From Methanolinea sp. UBA275 (GTDB taxonomy: Archaea > Halobacteriota > Methanomicrobia > Methanomicrobiales > Methanospirillaceae), in NCBI GenBank assembly GCA_002506105.1, contig DAWU01000028.1, positions 78,080 to 142,079 of the forward strand: a DNA stretch of 64,000 bases. Direction: 5' to 3'. The position numbers were made by a program, and so were the translations under genes. How positions within the stretch are numbered: position 1 is the stretch's first letter; the number at the start of each line of letters is the position of its first letter. This document shows, piece by piece, positions 34,632 through 42,792 of the stretch. Under the pieces are notes generated by a model. The model was given only the letters and a program-made list of their open reading frames with translations, searched no databases and was not told where the DNA came from.

Positions 34632-35045
34632 TTAGTTCCCTCCTTTCCAGATACCAACCGCACCCTGAACGAGTTCGAGGGCACTCTTAATCCTCTCGTT
34701 GATTGCAGGCTCGATAGTAACCGGGAATCCACTGTATTGCGGAACCCCTGTTGACTGGGTCCTTGGGGGGACCACCTGGTTTGCCCATACTCCTTGCCGT
34801 ATATGGGCAAGGCCTGGCGGTACAAACTGTGTCGGTTCAATCGCTTTTACGATGACACTTCCCGCCTCGCTCGTGACCCTGACGTTGGTATTCCTCCAGA
34901 TTCCGAGCTTCTTCATATCTTTAGGATTCATCTCCACAATCGAGCAGGCCTGGAAATATTCAGGGGTGGTCTTCCCCTTTTCCATTGCCTGACCCTCCTC
35001 AATAGCACGCTGGGTGATCATGTTTAAGGTAATTTTTTCAGCCAT
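34632..35045 (-). CDS. fwdD: Formylmethanofuran dehydrogenase subunit D
   Basis: 137-residue subunit of the molybdopterin dinucleotide-binding domain type, completing the pterin pocket of FwdB. KITLNMITQRAIEEGQAMEKGK, DMKKLGIWRNTNVRVTSEAGSVIV and VWANQVVPPRTQSTG are typical. In some methanogens D and B are fused; here they are separate. Located between fwdG and fwdB in the same operon. Confidence 0.94.
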   Translation of the reverse strand: MAEKITLNMITQRAIEEGQAMEKGKTTPEYFQACSIVEMNPKDMKKLGIWRNTNVRVTSEAGSVIVKAIEPTQFVPPGLAHIRQGVWANQVVPPRTQSTGVPQYSGFPVTIEPAINERIKSALELVQGAVGIWKGGN

Positions 35046-35101
35046 GGTTGTACCTCATGAAATTTTCTGATAACGTCGCAATCGATCAGCAACGGCCCAA
35101 T

Positions 35102-35365
35102 TCAGGTTGCAGCCGTGAGGGGGAACTCACCGCGTCCAGCCAGTCTGATGACTTTGTAGGGGCATGCATCAACGCACACACCGCACCCTGCACACAATTC
35201 GGCCTTCAGATCAAGACTGATTGACTTCCCGTTCTGAACCTGGTAGATCTTCTCTTTTGTCACTGGATCGATTGTATAAATCTCCAGTGCATTGACGGGG
35301 CAGGCGGCTACACAATTTCCGCAGCCCGTACATCGTTCCGTGTTCACATGTACACTGAATGCCAT
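35102..35365 (-). CDS. fwdG: Polyferredoxin-type subunit FwdG (2x[4Fe-4S])
   Basis: 87-residue ferredoxin with two 4Fe-4S motifs: CTGCGNCVAACPVNAL (about residues 12-27) and CAGCGVCVDACPYKVI. It feeds electrons to the FwdB pterin. First gene of fwdGDBAC. The operon lacks fwdE, fwdF and fwdH, so another polyferredoxin must be encoded elsewhere. Upstream is an AT-rich promoter region with several GTTAA repeats. Confidence 0.85.
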   Translation of the reverse strand: MAFSVHVNTERCTGCGNCVAACPVNALEIYTIDPVTKEKIYQVQNGKSISLDLKAELCAGCGVCVDACPYKVIRLAGRGEFPLTAAT

Positions 35366-35559
35366 GTACCACCGATTTTTGTAATCATTATTAGTTAAAC
35401 GTTGTGAAACAGGATGAATTAATTAAGTTGATATAGTTAACCATTTCTTTTTTGTTGTACACTCCATTAACTTTATTGCACTATGCAAATGCTTCTTGTT
35501 TGGATACATGTTTGAACGTTTTTGAAAAAAGGAGAATATTGGGTACCTATGTTCCGCCC
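35366..35559 (-). promoter_or_regulatory. fwd operon promoter region
   Basis: AT-rich region with repeated TTAAC-type motifs (AGTTAAAC near 35391, ATATAGTTAACC near 35434, CATTAACTTTATT near 35464). The last 60 bases before fwdG should hold its TATA box (AACTTAATTAATTC on the minus strand). Repeated motifs could be regulator sites; none is proven. Confidence 0.35.
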
Positions 35560-36462
35560 CTACCCCGTCCTATCAGCCACGGGTTCCCCAAATTCCTTGA
35601 TGATTTTTGTTTGTAACTGGGAAAAGTCCATGGTGTCCATCTGGTCAGTCAGGTTTTTACCGCTGTAGGCATTCCTGCGAATCCAATCCACCACCCGGTT
35701 CACTATCTCCACAGCCTTCTCAGCAGAGGAGACCCGAATCAACTCACGGCCAAGTTGCGGGTGACGGCCTCTCCTCCCACCCACCGTGATCATATAGTAT
35801 GGTCCCAGCCCCCGGATAATCTGGAACGGGCAACTGTCAATGCACATCCCACACTCCATGCACTTTTCCGTATCAAGGGTTAAACGGCCATTGACCGTCA
35901 CGATTGCATTCTCTTTACAGGTATTTGCGCACGTACCGCATCCAGTGCATTTTCCCTGATTCCGGATTGGCATGCGGAGACCGGTTATCCCGATCTCACT
36001 CAGACGTTCACTGGTACATCCGTTTGGGCAGGCGGAAACCGCGATCCTTACACGTATAGGCATTCCTTTTCCAAAATGAGCCCGGTCAAGGTTGTCAAGA
36101 ATTGTATCTGTCCCAATATTTGCCAGCTTGCACCGTTTGTTTCCCGGGCAGGCGGTGATATTCACGACTTCATCATGTTCGGCCCCGATCCCGATCCCGA
36201 TTTTCTCCAGTGACCGCAGGAGGGACGGTATCTTGTTCTGTTCGATGTGCGGAATCTCAACAGTCTGGCGGGTTGTGATGTGAAGCGATCCCATCCCCAG
36301 CCTACGGGTGATTCTTCCAATCCCAAGGACCATATCAGGAGTCAACACACCCCCGGGTATTCTCACACGAATTGTGTACAACTGGGAGTTGCGTTCACGG
36401 ATGATCCCACCCTTACGTTCAATTAGTTCTCTTATACGGTTCATTTCTGACTTGGATGGCAT
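35560..36462 (-). CDS. Dissimilatory sulfite-reductase-like siroheme protein (Dsr-LP/Fsr-C type)
   Basis: 300-residue siroheme/[4Fe-4S] reductase domain. The siroheme-cluster ligands are the C-X5-C in ACPGNKRCK (Cys105, Cys111) and the C-X3-C in ACPNGCT (Cys145, Cys149). An inserted ferredoxin domain carries two more clusters (CTGCGTCANTCKEN at 172-185; CMECGMCIDSCPF at 201-213). Such Dsr-like proteins are widespread in methanogens; most are not proven sulfite or nitrite reductases. A strong candidate for sulfur metabolism given the DsrE-like protein nearby. Confidence 0.85.
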   Translation of the reverse strand: MPSKSEMNRIRELIERKGGIIRERNSQLYTIRVRIPGGVLTPDMVLGIGRITRRLGMGSLHITTRQTVEIPHIEQNKIPSLLRSLEKIGIGIGAEHDEVVNITACPGNKRCKLANIGTDTILDNLDRAHFGKGMPIRVRIAVSACPNGCTSERLSEIGITGLRMPIRNQGKCTGCGTCANTCKENAIVTVNGRLTLDTEKCMECGMCIDSCPFQIIRGLGPYYMITVGGRRGRHPQLGRELIRVSSAEKAVEIVNRVVDWIRRNAYSGKNLTDQMDTMDFSQLQTKIIKEFGEPVADRTG

Positions 36463-36802
36463 GTGATTCTCCCATTCATGTATTCGCAGATGTATTTAAT
36501 TCTGAAGAAGAGTGAACATTACTTCTTTTATTTATCACAATCAGGACCCCTTAAGACTCAACCATCTCATCTATACTTGGGTGAACCTGCTGCTTGAATT
36601 TACGGTTACTTACAGGACTTCATCTGTAAAGGCCGATGTGGGTATTCTCTGAAATTTGTCTATTAGCCTTGGTAGCAAAAGAACCTGGATGAATACAATT
36701 ACCTTTACTCTCTTTTATAATCAAATCCAATAAATTCTATCCATCCTTCCTCATACAGTAACCGTCTCTGCCTGGTGCAGGAGAAAGGAACGAAGTGATA
36801 CC
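36463..36802. other. Intergenic region between Dsr-LP and DUF364 genes
   Basis: 340 non-coding bases between divergent genes. A TATA-like TTTTATAATCA near 36712 could serve the DUF364 gene. The AGTGAT site before its ATG (36803) is clear. Nothing else distinctive was found. Confidence 0.4.
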
Positions 36803-37555
36803 ATGAGTGACTCTCATATTCTTGACGACCTGCTCGCGACACTCCCGGAGGATCCCATACCGGTTCGTTCGGTTCTCGTCGGGGTGTACTGGACTGCAGT
36901 ATGCAGCATGCATTGTGGTCTTGCCACGACCATTATCGCGAATAAACCACATGACCACGCAACTTTTGTCCGCAATGCCGGGAATCTGCACCAGAAGACG
37001 GCACAAGAGCTGGCCGAATATTCGCGTTCAAAAAACCGCCTGGAAGCAAGTATAGGCGTTGCGGCAATCAATTCCCTTCTTTTTATGAACCAGGAGGACG
37101 CAGTTGAGATGAATGCATCCGAGGTGCTGATAAAGAAGGGTTCCGGAAAAAACGTGGCTCTTGTGGGGCATTTTCCGTTTATACCTCAGGTTCGCAGCTC
37201 CGTAGGAAATCTCTGGGTGATCGAACAGCAGCCTGCTGAAGGTGATTATCCTGCTCACTGCGCTGCGGATCTCATCCCGCAGGCAGATATTGTCGCACTC
37301 ACCGGAAGTGCGTTGATAAACCATACACTGGAAGACCTGCTCTCTCTCTGCCGCCCGGAAGCTCTTGTTATGGTTCTTGGGCCGAGCACCCCCCACTCAG
37401 AGGTGATGTTCGATCACGGGGCGTCTATCATTGCCGGTTCACAGGTCGTAGACGAGGCCGCGGTGATGCTGACGATCGGACAGGGTGCGACCTTCCAGCA
37501 GGTCGAGGGTGTGCGAAAACTGACGTATGCACGAAGGGGAGCATCCCTGGTATAA
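36803..37555 (+). CDS. DUF364/DUF4213 putative heavy-metal-chelation protein
   Basis: 250-residue protein of the DUF364 type, a fold related to enolase-like and Rossmann domains with suspected chelation function. Visible features: GVYWTAVCSMHCGLATTI near residue 28, EASIGVAAINSLLF, and a Rossmann-like GKNVALVGHFPFIPQV. The ATG has AGTGAT ahead. Convergent with modC and close to the fwd/Mo genes, suggesting a role in molybdate or other metal handling (inference). Confidence 0.75.
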   Translation: MSDSHILDDLLATLPEDPIPVRSVLVGVYWTAVCSMHCGLATTIIANKPHDHATFVRNAGNLHQKTAQELAEYSRSKNRLEASIGVAAINSLLFMNQEDAVEMNASEVLIKKGSGKNVALVGHFPFIPQVRSSVGNLWVIEQQPAEGDYPAHCAADLIPQADIVALTGSALINHTLEDLLSLCRPEALVMVLGPSTPHSEVMFDHGASIIAGSQVVDEAAVMLTIGQGATFQQVEGVRKLTYARRGASLV

Positions 37556-37665
37556 ACAATTTTTCTGGTGGGGACATTCACATCCGTCAACCATTTGATA
37601 ACAACGCATCAATGCTGTCATGGCAGGGATGCAGTTTTGCGTTTTCCCGGTACATTCTGCGTTTC

Positions 37666-38727
37666 TTATTCCAGATTGACTGGAATCACATGCACTGCGG
37701 TTGCCTTGAAGGTTGCATACACCCTGCTTCCCGGCTCTATATGCAGTTCGTGGCAGCTTTCCCTGGTGAGGAGTGCCGTGAGCGGGAATCCCACGTCGAT
37801 GATAACCCGTATCGTGCTTCCAAACGCAATAATCTCTAAAACGGTCCCATACAGGCAGTTGCGGGCACTGGAGGCGAACGGGGCCACCGAGACGATCACA
37901 TCCTCGGCATGGAGGGCAGCGACCACATCTCCTGAAACCCTTGAAGAGGCGTAGAATACCGGACCGGTTTCGGGAGTTATCACAGTAACATATCCTGCCC
38001 GTGATGACGTGCCCCGGATTATGTTGCCAATGCCGAGGAATTCTGCAACGAACGTATCGGCAGGATGCAGGAATACCTCTGCAGTCTCACCGACCTGGAC
38101 GATCCGCCCCTCCCGCATGATTGCGATTCTGTCTGCAATCGCAAAGACATCGTCAAAATGATGGGTGATCTGGACAATCGTCGTCCCGGTGAGCTTCCGT
38201 ATACGGGAGAGCTCAGTCCGCATCCGCTCTCTCGTACGGCGATCGAGCGCACTCATGGGCTCGTCGAGAAGAAGTACCTCCGGCTTGAGTACCAGGGCAC
38301 GAGCAAGGGCGACACGTTGTTGCTCCCCTCCTGAAAGCGAACCGGGGTATCTCCCGACGAGGTGTGTGATCTCGAGCAAGGCGCAAATCTCATCCACCAT
38401 CGTGGACTGCTCGTCCTTTGGAACTTCTCTCTGGTTCAACCCAAACGTGATGTTCTGCTGAACTGTGAGATGGGGAAAGAGCATGTAATCCTGGTAGACC
38501 ATCCCGATGTTCCGCAAACGCGGTTCTATAGAGGTGATCTCCCGGTTGCAAAGGAAGATCTTTCCCGAGTCAGGGGTATGAATTCCGGCGATGGTCTCAA
38601 GCAGCACAGTTTTACCCGCACCGGTCGGTCCGAGAATGATAAAATATTCATTGGGTTGTATCTCGAGTGACACGTCCCGAACCGAGAACTCGCCAAGGGT
38701 GATTGAGAGCGAATCGATGCGCAGCAT
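37666..38727 (-). CDS. modC: Molybdate/tungstate ABC transporter ATP-binding protein
   Basis: ATPase of the importer. Walker A GPTGAGKT, Q-loop VYQDYMLFPHL, signature LSGGEQQRVALARAL, Walker B LLLDEPMSALD and H-loop ITHHFDD are all present. Residues 235-353 form a TOBE/MOP regulatory domain that binds oxyanions. Last gene of the modA-trmO-modB-modC unit. Molybdate rather than tungstate is guessed from similarity; could be either. Confidence 0.92.
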   Translation of the reverse strand: MLRIDSLSITLGEFSVRDVSLEIQPNEYFIILGPTGAGKTVLLETIAGIHTPDSGKIFLCNREITSIEPRLRNIGMVYQDYMLFPHLTVQQNITFGLNQREVPKDEQSTMVDEICALLEITHLVGRYPGSLSGGEQQRVALARALVLKPEVLLLDEPMSALDRRTRERMRTELSRIRKLTGTTIVQITHHFDDVFAIADRIAIMREGRIVQVGETAEVFLHPADTFVAEFLGIGNIIRGTSSRAGYVTVITPETGPVFYASSRVSGDVVAALHAEDVIVSVAPFASSARNCLYGTVLEIIAFGSTIRVIIDVGFPLTALLTRESCHELHIEPGSRVYATFKATAVHVIPVNLE

Positions 38728-38740
38728 TATCCCTCACCTC

Positions 38741-39514
38741 CTAAAAGACATTGACTCCTTTGTCGAAATATTCCACCGCACACAGGGTCACAAGCGAGAT
38801 CAGGATCAGGATGGTCGCGGCTGCAACTGCGAGATCCAGGTCCCCTGTTGAGATATTGAGGTAGAGGGCTATCGGCAGCGTCTCTGTCCGCATTGTCGTT
38901 GCACCGGCAACCATCAGGACTGCACCGAACTCCCCCATAGCCTTTGACCAGGTGATGACGGTCCCGGCAAGGAGGCCTGAGCGGGCCATCGGCAGGGTGA
39001 CACGGAAGAACGCCCCGGTGTCCGTGCAGCCGAGGGTCTTTGCAACATATTCGTACCGGGGATTGATTGTGGAGAACGCAGACCGCAGGATCCGGATCAT
39101 GTAGGGGATGTTCACGAATACTTCTGCCACGATGATACCAAGCGGAGTGAAAATGACCATGAATCCGGCCTGCTCAAGAGCTTTTCCCCACGGCGTCGTT
39201 CCAAAGAAGAGCAGAAGGGCAATTCCTGCAACCAGCGGAGGGAGGGTGAGGGGGAGCGTGAGGGCGAGGTTTGCGATCCTTTTCCCGAAGAAGTCGAATC
39301 GGGCCAGAGCATACGCGACAGGAATTGCGATGACGATGCAAATGGCCGTTGATGCAAAGCTCGTAACGAGACTGAGGACGATCGCAAACTGTATCTCAGG
39401 GCTCGCAAAACTGGACGCGAGATCGGGAAGCGGAGAGTATGTGACAAGCCCAAGGAGGACTGCGCTGATGCCGACCAGGACCAGGTAGGTGAGTATGAGC
39501 GAGAATCTCTTCAT
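38741..39514 (-). CDS. modB: Molybdate/tungstate ABC transporter permease
   Basis: 257-residue inner-membrane permease with about six transmembrane helices. The EAA loop YEYVAKTLGCTDTGAFFRVTLP contacts ModC. Sits 13 bases upstream of modC and 27 after the TrmO-family gene. Typical length of ModB/WtpB permeases. Confidence 0.92.
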   Translation of the reverse strand: MKRFSLILTYLVLVGISAVLLGLVTYSPLPDLASSFASPEIQFAIVLSLVTSFASTAICIVIAIPVAYALARFDFFGKRIANLALTLPLTLPPLVAGIALLLFFGTTPWGKALEQAGFMVIFTPLGIIVAEVFVNIPYMIRILRSAFSTINPRYEYVAKTLGCTDTGAFFRVTLPMARSGLLAGTVITWSKAMGEFGAVLMVAGATTMRTETLPIALYLNISTGDLDLAVAAATILILISLVTLCAVEYFDKGVNVF

Positions 39515-39541
39515 CGGCGGTATCCCGGTTGCGTCCTGCTG

Positions 39542-40054
39542 TTACTGTATGGTGTCATTATCCCTTGTGGCAAGGAGACTTACGTTTCGGATCTTCTCGA
39601 TATGCTGGGGGGTTACCCACCCGTTGGTAGCATCGGGTATACTGTCGAATGCGGGGATATAAGGCTTGATGTCAAGAATGGGTGTGCCATCAAGGAGGTC
39701 GATACCCTTGACTATGAGTATCCCGTCAGTGATCTTTTCCAGTTGCACGTAGGAGATCCCGATTGGGTTCGGGCGGTTGATATGGCGGGTGGCAAAAATT
39801 CCATGGGGGGTCTCCCCATCTACAAGCGGAGGCTCTTTCAGAGCCCGCCGCTCCGCACGGTCAAAATGATAGATGACGATGAGGTGGGAGAAGCCCTCCA
39901 GGCTCCCCAGCCCTTCACGGTATTCGGGGAAGATCTCTATGGTCCCTTTCGCCTGCGTAAACGTGCTGTGCACTGGGGGGGCTCCTGCATTGCGGAAGGG
40001 GGAATGGGCAACACCGATTTGTGCGTATTCTATCAACATGGATACATTCACCAA
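39542..40054 (-). CDS. TrmO/TsaA-family methyltransferase
   Basis: 170-residue protein of the TrmO (YaeB/TsaA, COG1720) family. Known members methylate t6A37 of tRNA-Thr using SAM. Segments HSTFTQAKGTIEI, INRPNPIGISYV and LDGTPILDIKPYIP match the SAM-pocket residues. The gene lies between modA and modB in the transporter operon (15 bases after modA, 27 before modB), which is odd for a tRNA enzyme and hints at a role tied to molybdenum/tungsten metabolism. A second family member, fused to an FmdE-like domain, lies at 41902. Confidence 0.9.
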   Translation of the reverse strand: MVNVSMLIEYAQIGVAHSPFRNAGAPPVHSTFTQAKGTIEIFPEYREGLGSLEGFSHLIVIYHFDRAERRALKEPPLVDGETPHGIFATRHINRPNPIGISYVQLEKITDGILIVKGIDLLDGTPILDIKPYIPAFDSIPDATNGWVTPQHIEKIRNVSLLATRDNDTIQ

Positions 40055-40069
40055 AGTCTTCTTCCCTCT

Positions 40070-40906
40070 TTATGGCTTCACATCCGCATATGCAGGATCA
40101 GGATATTTCGGAAAACCGTGCGAAACGAAGATCGCCTTCCCCTCATCGGATGTCACGAAATCTGCAAATTTCCTGGCATTATCCTGGTTTTCCGAAAAGG
40201 TCGTGATGCCGACGGGAATGATCATCACTTCATTCACGGTTATGGGAATCTGTATTGCCTCCATGGTCTTGTCGTTTATCAGGTCAAGAGTGAGGATCGA
40301 AGCGTCTGCCTGGCCGGCGGTCATAAGAATGGTCAGTTCATTGATGGTCGGGGTCCTGGTAACGACATTCTCCTCAACTGCATCGGTGATATTGAGTTTC
40401 TTGAACATCTTCGCTCCTGCTTTTCCTATTGCGGTTGCATTCACGTCACCGAGGGCAATCTTGAGGCCCGGCCTGGCAAAGTCCTGGAGCATCGTGATGT
40501 TCTTTTCGTTTCCTTTCTGCACGGCAATTACGGGAACATGATAGGCAACCAGCTGATATGGGCCCACAAGACCCTGGCTCTTCGCGTTGTTATACTCAAC
40601 CGTGGACCCCGTGATAAATACATCACCTTTTCTTGTAAGGTTCATCTGGCTGATGTGAACGCCGCTTCCTGCATAATTATACTGGACCTCAATACCGTAT
40701 TTCCGGGTGAATTCCTGGCCAATATCAGTCATCGCAGATTTAAGTCCTGCCCCGGAATATACAAGAATGCTCGCCTGCGAAGGTGCAGGACTTGGTGTAT
40801 TCTCCTGTGAAGTGATACATCCCGGCGTCACTGCACCAAGGAATATCAGAATACATACAAGGGTTCCTAGGGTGACCGGCGTTACGCGAAACAGATTCTT
40901 TTTCAT
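40070..40906 (-). CDS. modA: Molybdate/tungstate-binding lipoprotein ModA
   Basis: 278-residue extracytoplasmic solute-binding protein. Signal and lipobox-like GAVTPGC near residue 30, a Pro/Ser-rich linker, then LVYSGAGLKSAMTDIGQEF and GDVFITGSTVEYNNA of the ModA family. First gene of the unit modA-trmO-modB-modC. Upstream DNA (40907-41050) is AT-rich with TTAACTT repeats near 40979 and 41011. Confidence 0.93.
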   Translation of the reverse strand: MKKNLFRVTPVTLGTLVCILIFLGAVTPGCITSQENTPSPAPSQASILVYSGAGLKSAMTDIGQEFTRKYGIEVQYNYAGSGVHISQMNLTRKGDVFITGSTVEYNNAKSQGLVGPYQLVAYHVPVIAVQKGNEKNITMLQDFARPGLKIALGDVNATAIGKAGAKMFKKLNITDAVEENVVTRTPTINELTILMTAGQADASILTLDLINDKTMEAIQIPITVNEVMIIPVGITTFSENQDNARKFADFVTSDEGKAIFVSHGFPKYPDPAYADVKP

Positions 40907-41086
40907 GCGTAAAACGTCACCAAATCAATTATAATTAATTATTTCATTCGAAAACCAATTTTTATCAATTTACCATTGTTAACTTATAAAAGTGTATCTT
41001 GCTAAGAAAGTACTTAACTTAAAGAGAATTATAATGGGCGCGCACCATTCTGATTCATTGCATGAAGAGAGGGAGGGTCGTTAGTA
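40907..41086. promoter_or_regulatory. Divergent promoter region of modA and fdhD
   Basis: AT-rich region (40920-41035) with near-palindromic ATAATTAATTAT (40930-40941) and TTAACTT motifs at about 40979 and 41011, the latter inside GTACTTAACTTAAAG. The fdhD start has GGGAGGG at 41071-41077. Candidate sites for a metal-responsive regulator, unproven. Confidence 0.4.
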
Positions 41087-41884
41087 TTGAAGATCTTTGA
41101 GAATGAATGCGATTCTGGGCCGATGATTTGCGAATACGATGTGATCTCCGTTGATGCGGACGGTCATGGACCCCGCAGGGTACAGGTCTGCAGGGAAGAG
41201 CGGGTGCACCTGGAGGTGAATGGAATTCATGTCGCATCCCTGACGGTGAGTCCCCGGGAACTCGCAGAATTCGCATGTGGCTACTGTGTGACTGAAGGCA
41301 TCGTTCCTGGAATTTTTGTCATCAGCGAGGTGGAGGTGAAGGGGGATAGGATTCACGTTGCTGCCCCGGCCATCGAAAGGGAAATTCTTGCCCGGCCGAA
41401 GGAGATCCGGACCTCCGGCTGTGTAGGGGTCATCCAGGATGAGCACACCATGAGGGTGTCCCTTCCAATCGCTGACCGGGTGTCCAGGAGGGTAATTTAT
41501 TCCGCAATGGAATGCCTCAACGATCACGCGGTGCTATGGCGGGAGACGGGAGGCACGCACTGCACCGTCCTCTATGACATGGCCGGCTCGGCGGTATCCC
41601 ATGCAGAAGATGTGGGAAGGCATAATTCCGTTGACAAGGCGATAGGAAAAGCACTGTTGTCGGGGATCGATCCGGGAAAGACGTTTCTCTGCTGCTCTGG
41701 CAGAATGCCCGAGGGAATGGTGAGCAAAGTGTACCATGCAGGGATCCCGATTGTCGTCACCAACAATGCCCCTTCAGCAGCAGGGATTGACCTGGCGAGG
41801 AGAGTGAAGCTGACACTCACGGGTTTTGTCCGCCCTCCGAGGATGAATATTTACAGCGTTCCGGAGCGGATTATTCTCGACTGA
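41087..41884 (+). CDS. fdhD: Formate dehydrogenase accessory sulfurtransferase FdhD
   Basis: Transfers sulfur to the Mo/W cofactor of formate dehydrogenase. Segments ELAEFACGYCVTEGI, TSGCVGV (the catalytic-Cys loop; the usual second Cys of CxxC is absent) and AVSHAEDVGRHNSVDKAIG are clear. Translation starts at TTG (41087) nine bases after GGGAGGG; an ATG at 41123 is less well placed. It serves the two fdhA copies downstream. Confidence 0.94.
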   Translation: MKIFENECDSGPMICEYDVISVDADGHGPRRVQVCREERVHLEVNGIHVASLTVSPRELAEFACGYCVTEGIVPGIFVISEVEVKGDRIHVAAPAIEREILARPKEIRTSGCVGVIQDEHTMRVSLPIADRVSRRVIYSAMECLNDHAVLWRETGGTHCTVLYDMAGSAVSHAEDVGRHNSVDKAIGKALLSGIDPGKTFLCCSGRMPEGMVSKVYHAGIPIVVTNNAPSAAGIDLARRVKLTLTGFVRPPRMNIYSVPERIILD

Positions 41885-41901
41885 GGGATGTCGGGCCAGG
41901 C

Positions 41902-42729
41902 CTAATAGATGCGTATTGAAAAGAGTTCTTCATCACTGCAGGAGAGGATGAAGGGTATATCTTCGTGCAATCCGGATACGGTAAAATCAACCCTGCATCC
42001 CGGGACTGATAATCCATACGATAAAGCGCCATTGTGGAGCACAGGTTCTGTCCTTGTCAGTCTTCCACTCCCATCGCGGGCTGCGGTGATCCCAATAAGA
42101 CTGTCCGTGATGCAGGGATTGCTGCCGAGGAACAGATGCACATTCTGGCGACTGAGGTCTCCTCCAAGAATTCGGGTTGCGCATTCTGCTATCCTCACGG
42201 CGAGTGCAGCCCCCGGACACCATTCGCCGTGATAATTTACCGCTTCACGTGTAAGCATATGACGATATTCGGAAGGTCCCATTTTTTGTATCTTGACCGA
42301 CCTGTCATGGTGGGTGGCAGAAAAGACACAATCCCAGCCTGGCTGGTAGGGCTTGATGTCAATCACAGGAGTACCCTCAATACAATCGATATAATCGACA
42401 TCAAGGACCCCTTCTCGGGATACGCCAAGGAGTCTCACCACACTTACAGAGATTGGATTTGGCCGTGAGGGCGACCTGAGAGAGAAGATCCCTTTTTCAG
42501 GCAGATCCTTCGAGATCTTTCTTGCCCTTGCACGGAGCAGGTCCCGCTGACCGTGATGCATCCAGGCGAGGACAATAAGGTGGGAGCTGGTCTGCACCCC
42601 GTCAAGAGCGGGGAGGTATGGGGAAAAGACCTCGATCTGCCCTCTCACTCCCTGGACAGGCATCCGGCTCTTCTCCTGGATGTCACAATGGACAACCCCT
42701 ACCGGGACGAGCTTTATAGGAGTGTTCAT
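41902..42729 (-). CDS. TrmO-family protein fused to an FmdE-like domain
   Basis: 275 residues. Residues 1-150 are a TrmO/TsaA domain: FSLRSPSRPNPISVSVV (83-99), IEGTPVIDIKPYQPGWD (117-133). Residues 155-275 match FmdE: NYHGEWCPGAALAVRIAECA (165-184, Cys171 and His167) and NPCITDSLIGITA (204-216). FmdE co-purifies with Mo-formylmethanofuran dehydrogenase. The join suggests a methyltransferase and an FmdE-type module working in the same metal-cofactor step (inference). Gene is convergent with fdhD and lies next to fmdE. Confidence 0.85.
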   Translation of the reverse strand: MNTPIKLVPVGVVHCDIQEKSRMPVQGVRGQIEVFSPYLPALDGVQTSSHLIVLAWMHHGQRDLLRARARKISKDLPEKGIFSLRSPSRPNPISVSVVRLLGVSREGVLDVDYIDCIEGTPVIDIKPYQPGWDCVFSATHHDRSVKIQKMGPSEYRHMLTREAVNYHGEWCPGAALAVRIAECATRILGGDLSRQNVHLFLGSNPCITDSLIGITAARDGSGRLTRTEPVLHNGALSYGLSVPGCRVDFTVSGLHEDIPFILSCSDEELFSIRIY

Positions 42730-42792
42730 TCCCTTTGCCTTTCTTCTGGAAGTCCGATACCTTTGTGAATCCGGCTCAACATCAGAGGACAG

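Noticed and set aside
35366..35559. CRISPR-like repetition of TTAAC motifs in the fwd promoter
   Set aside because: Motifs are short and irregularly spaced; no repeat-spacer structure is present.
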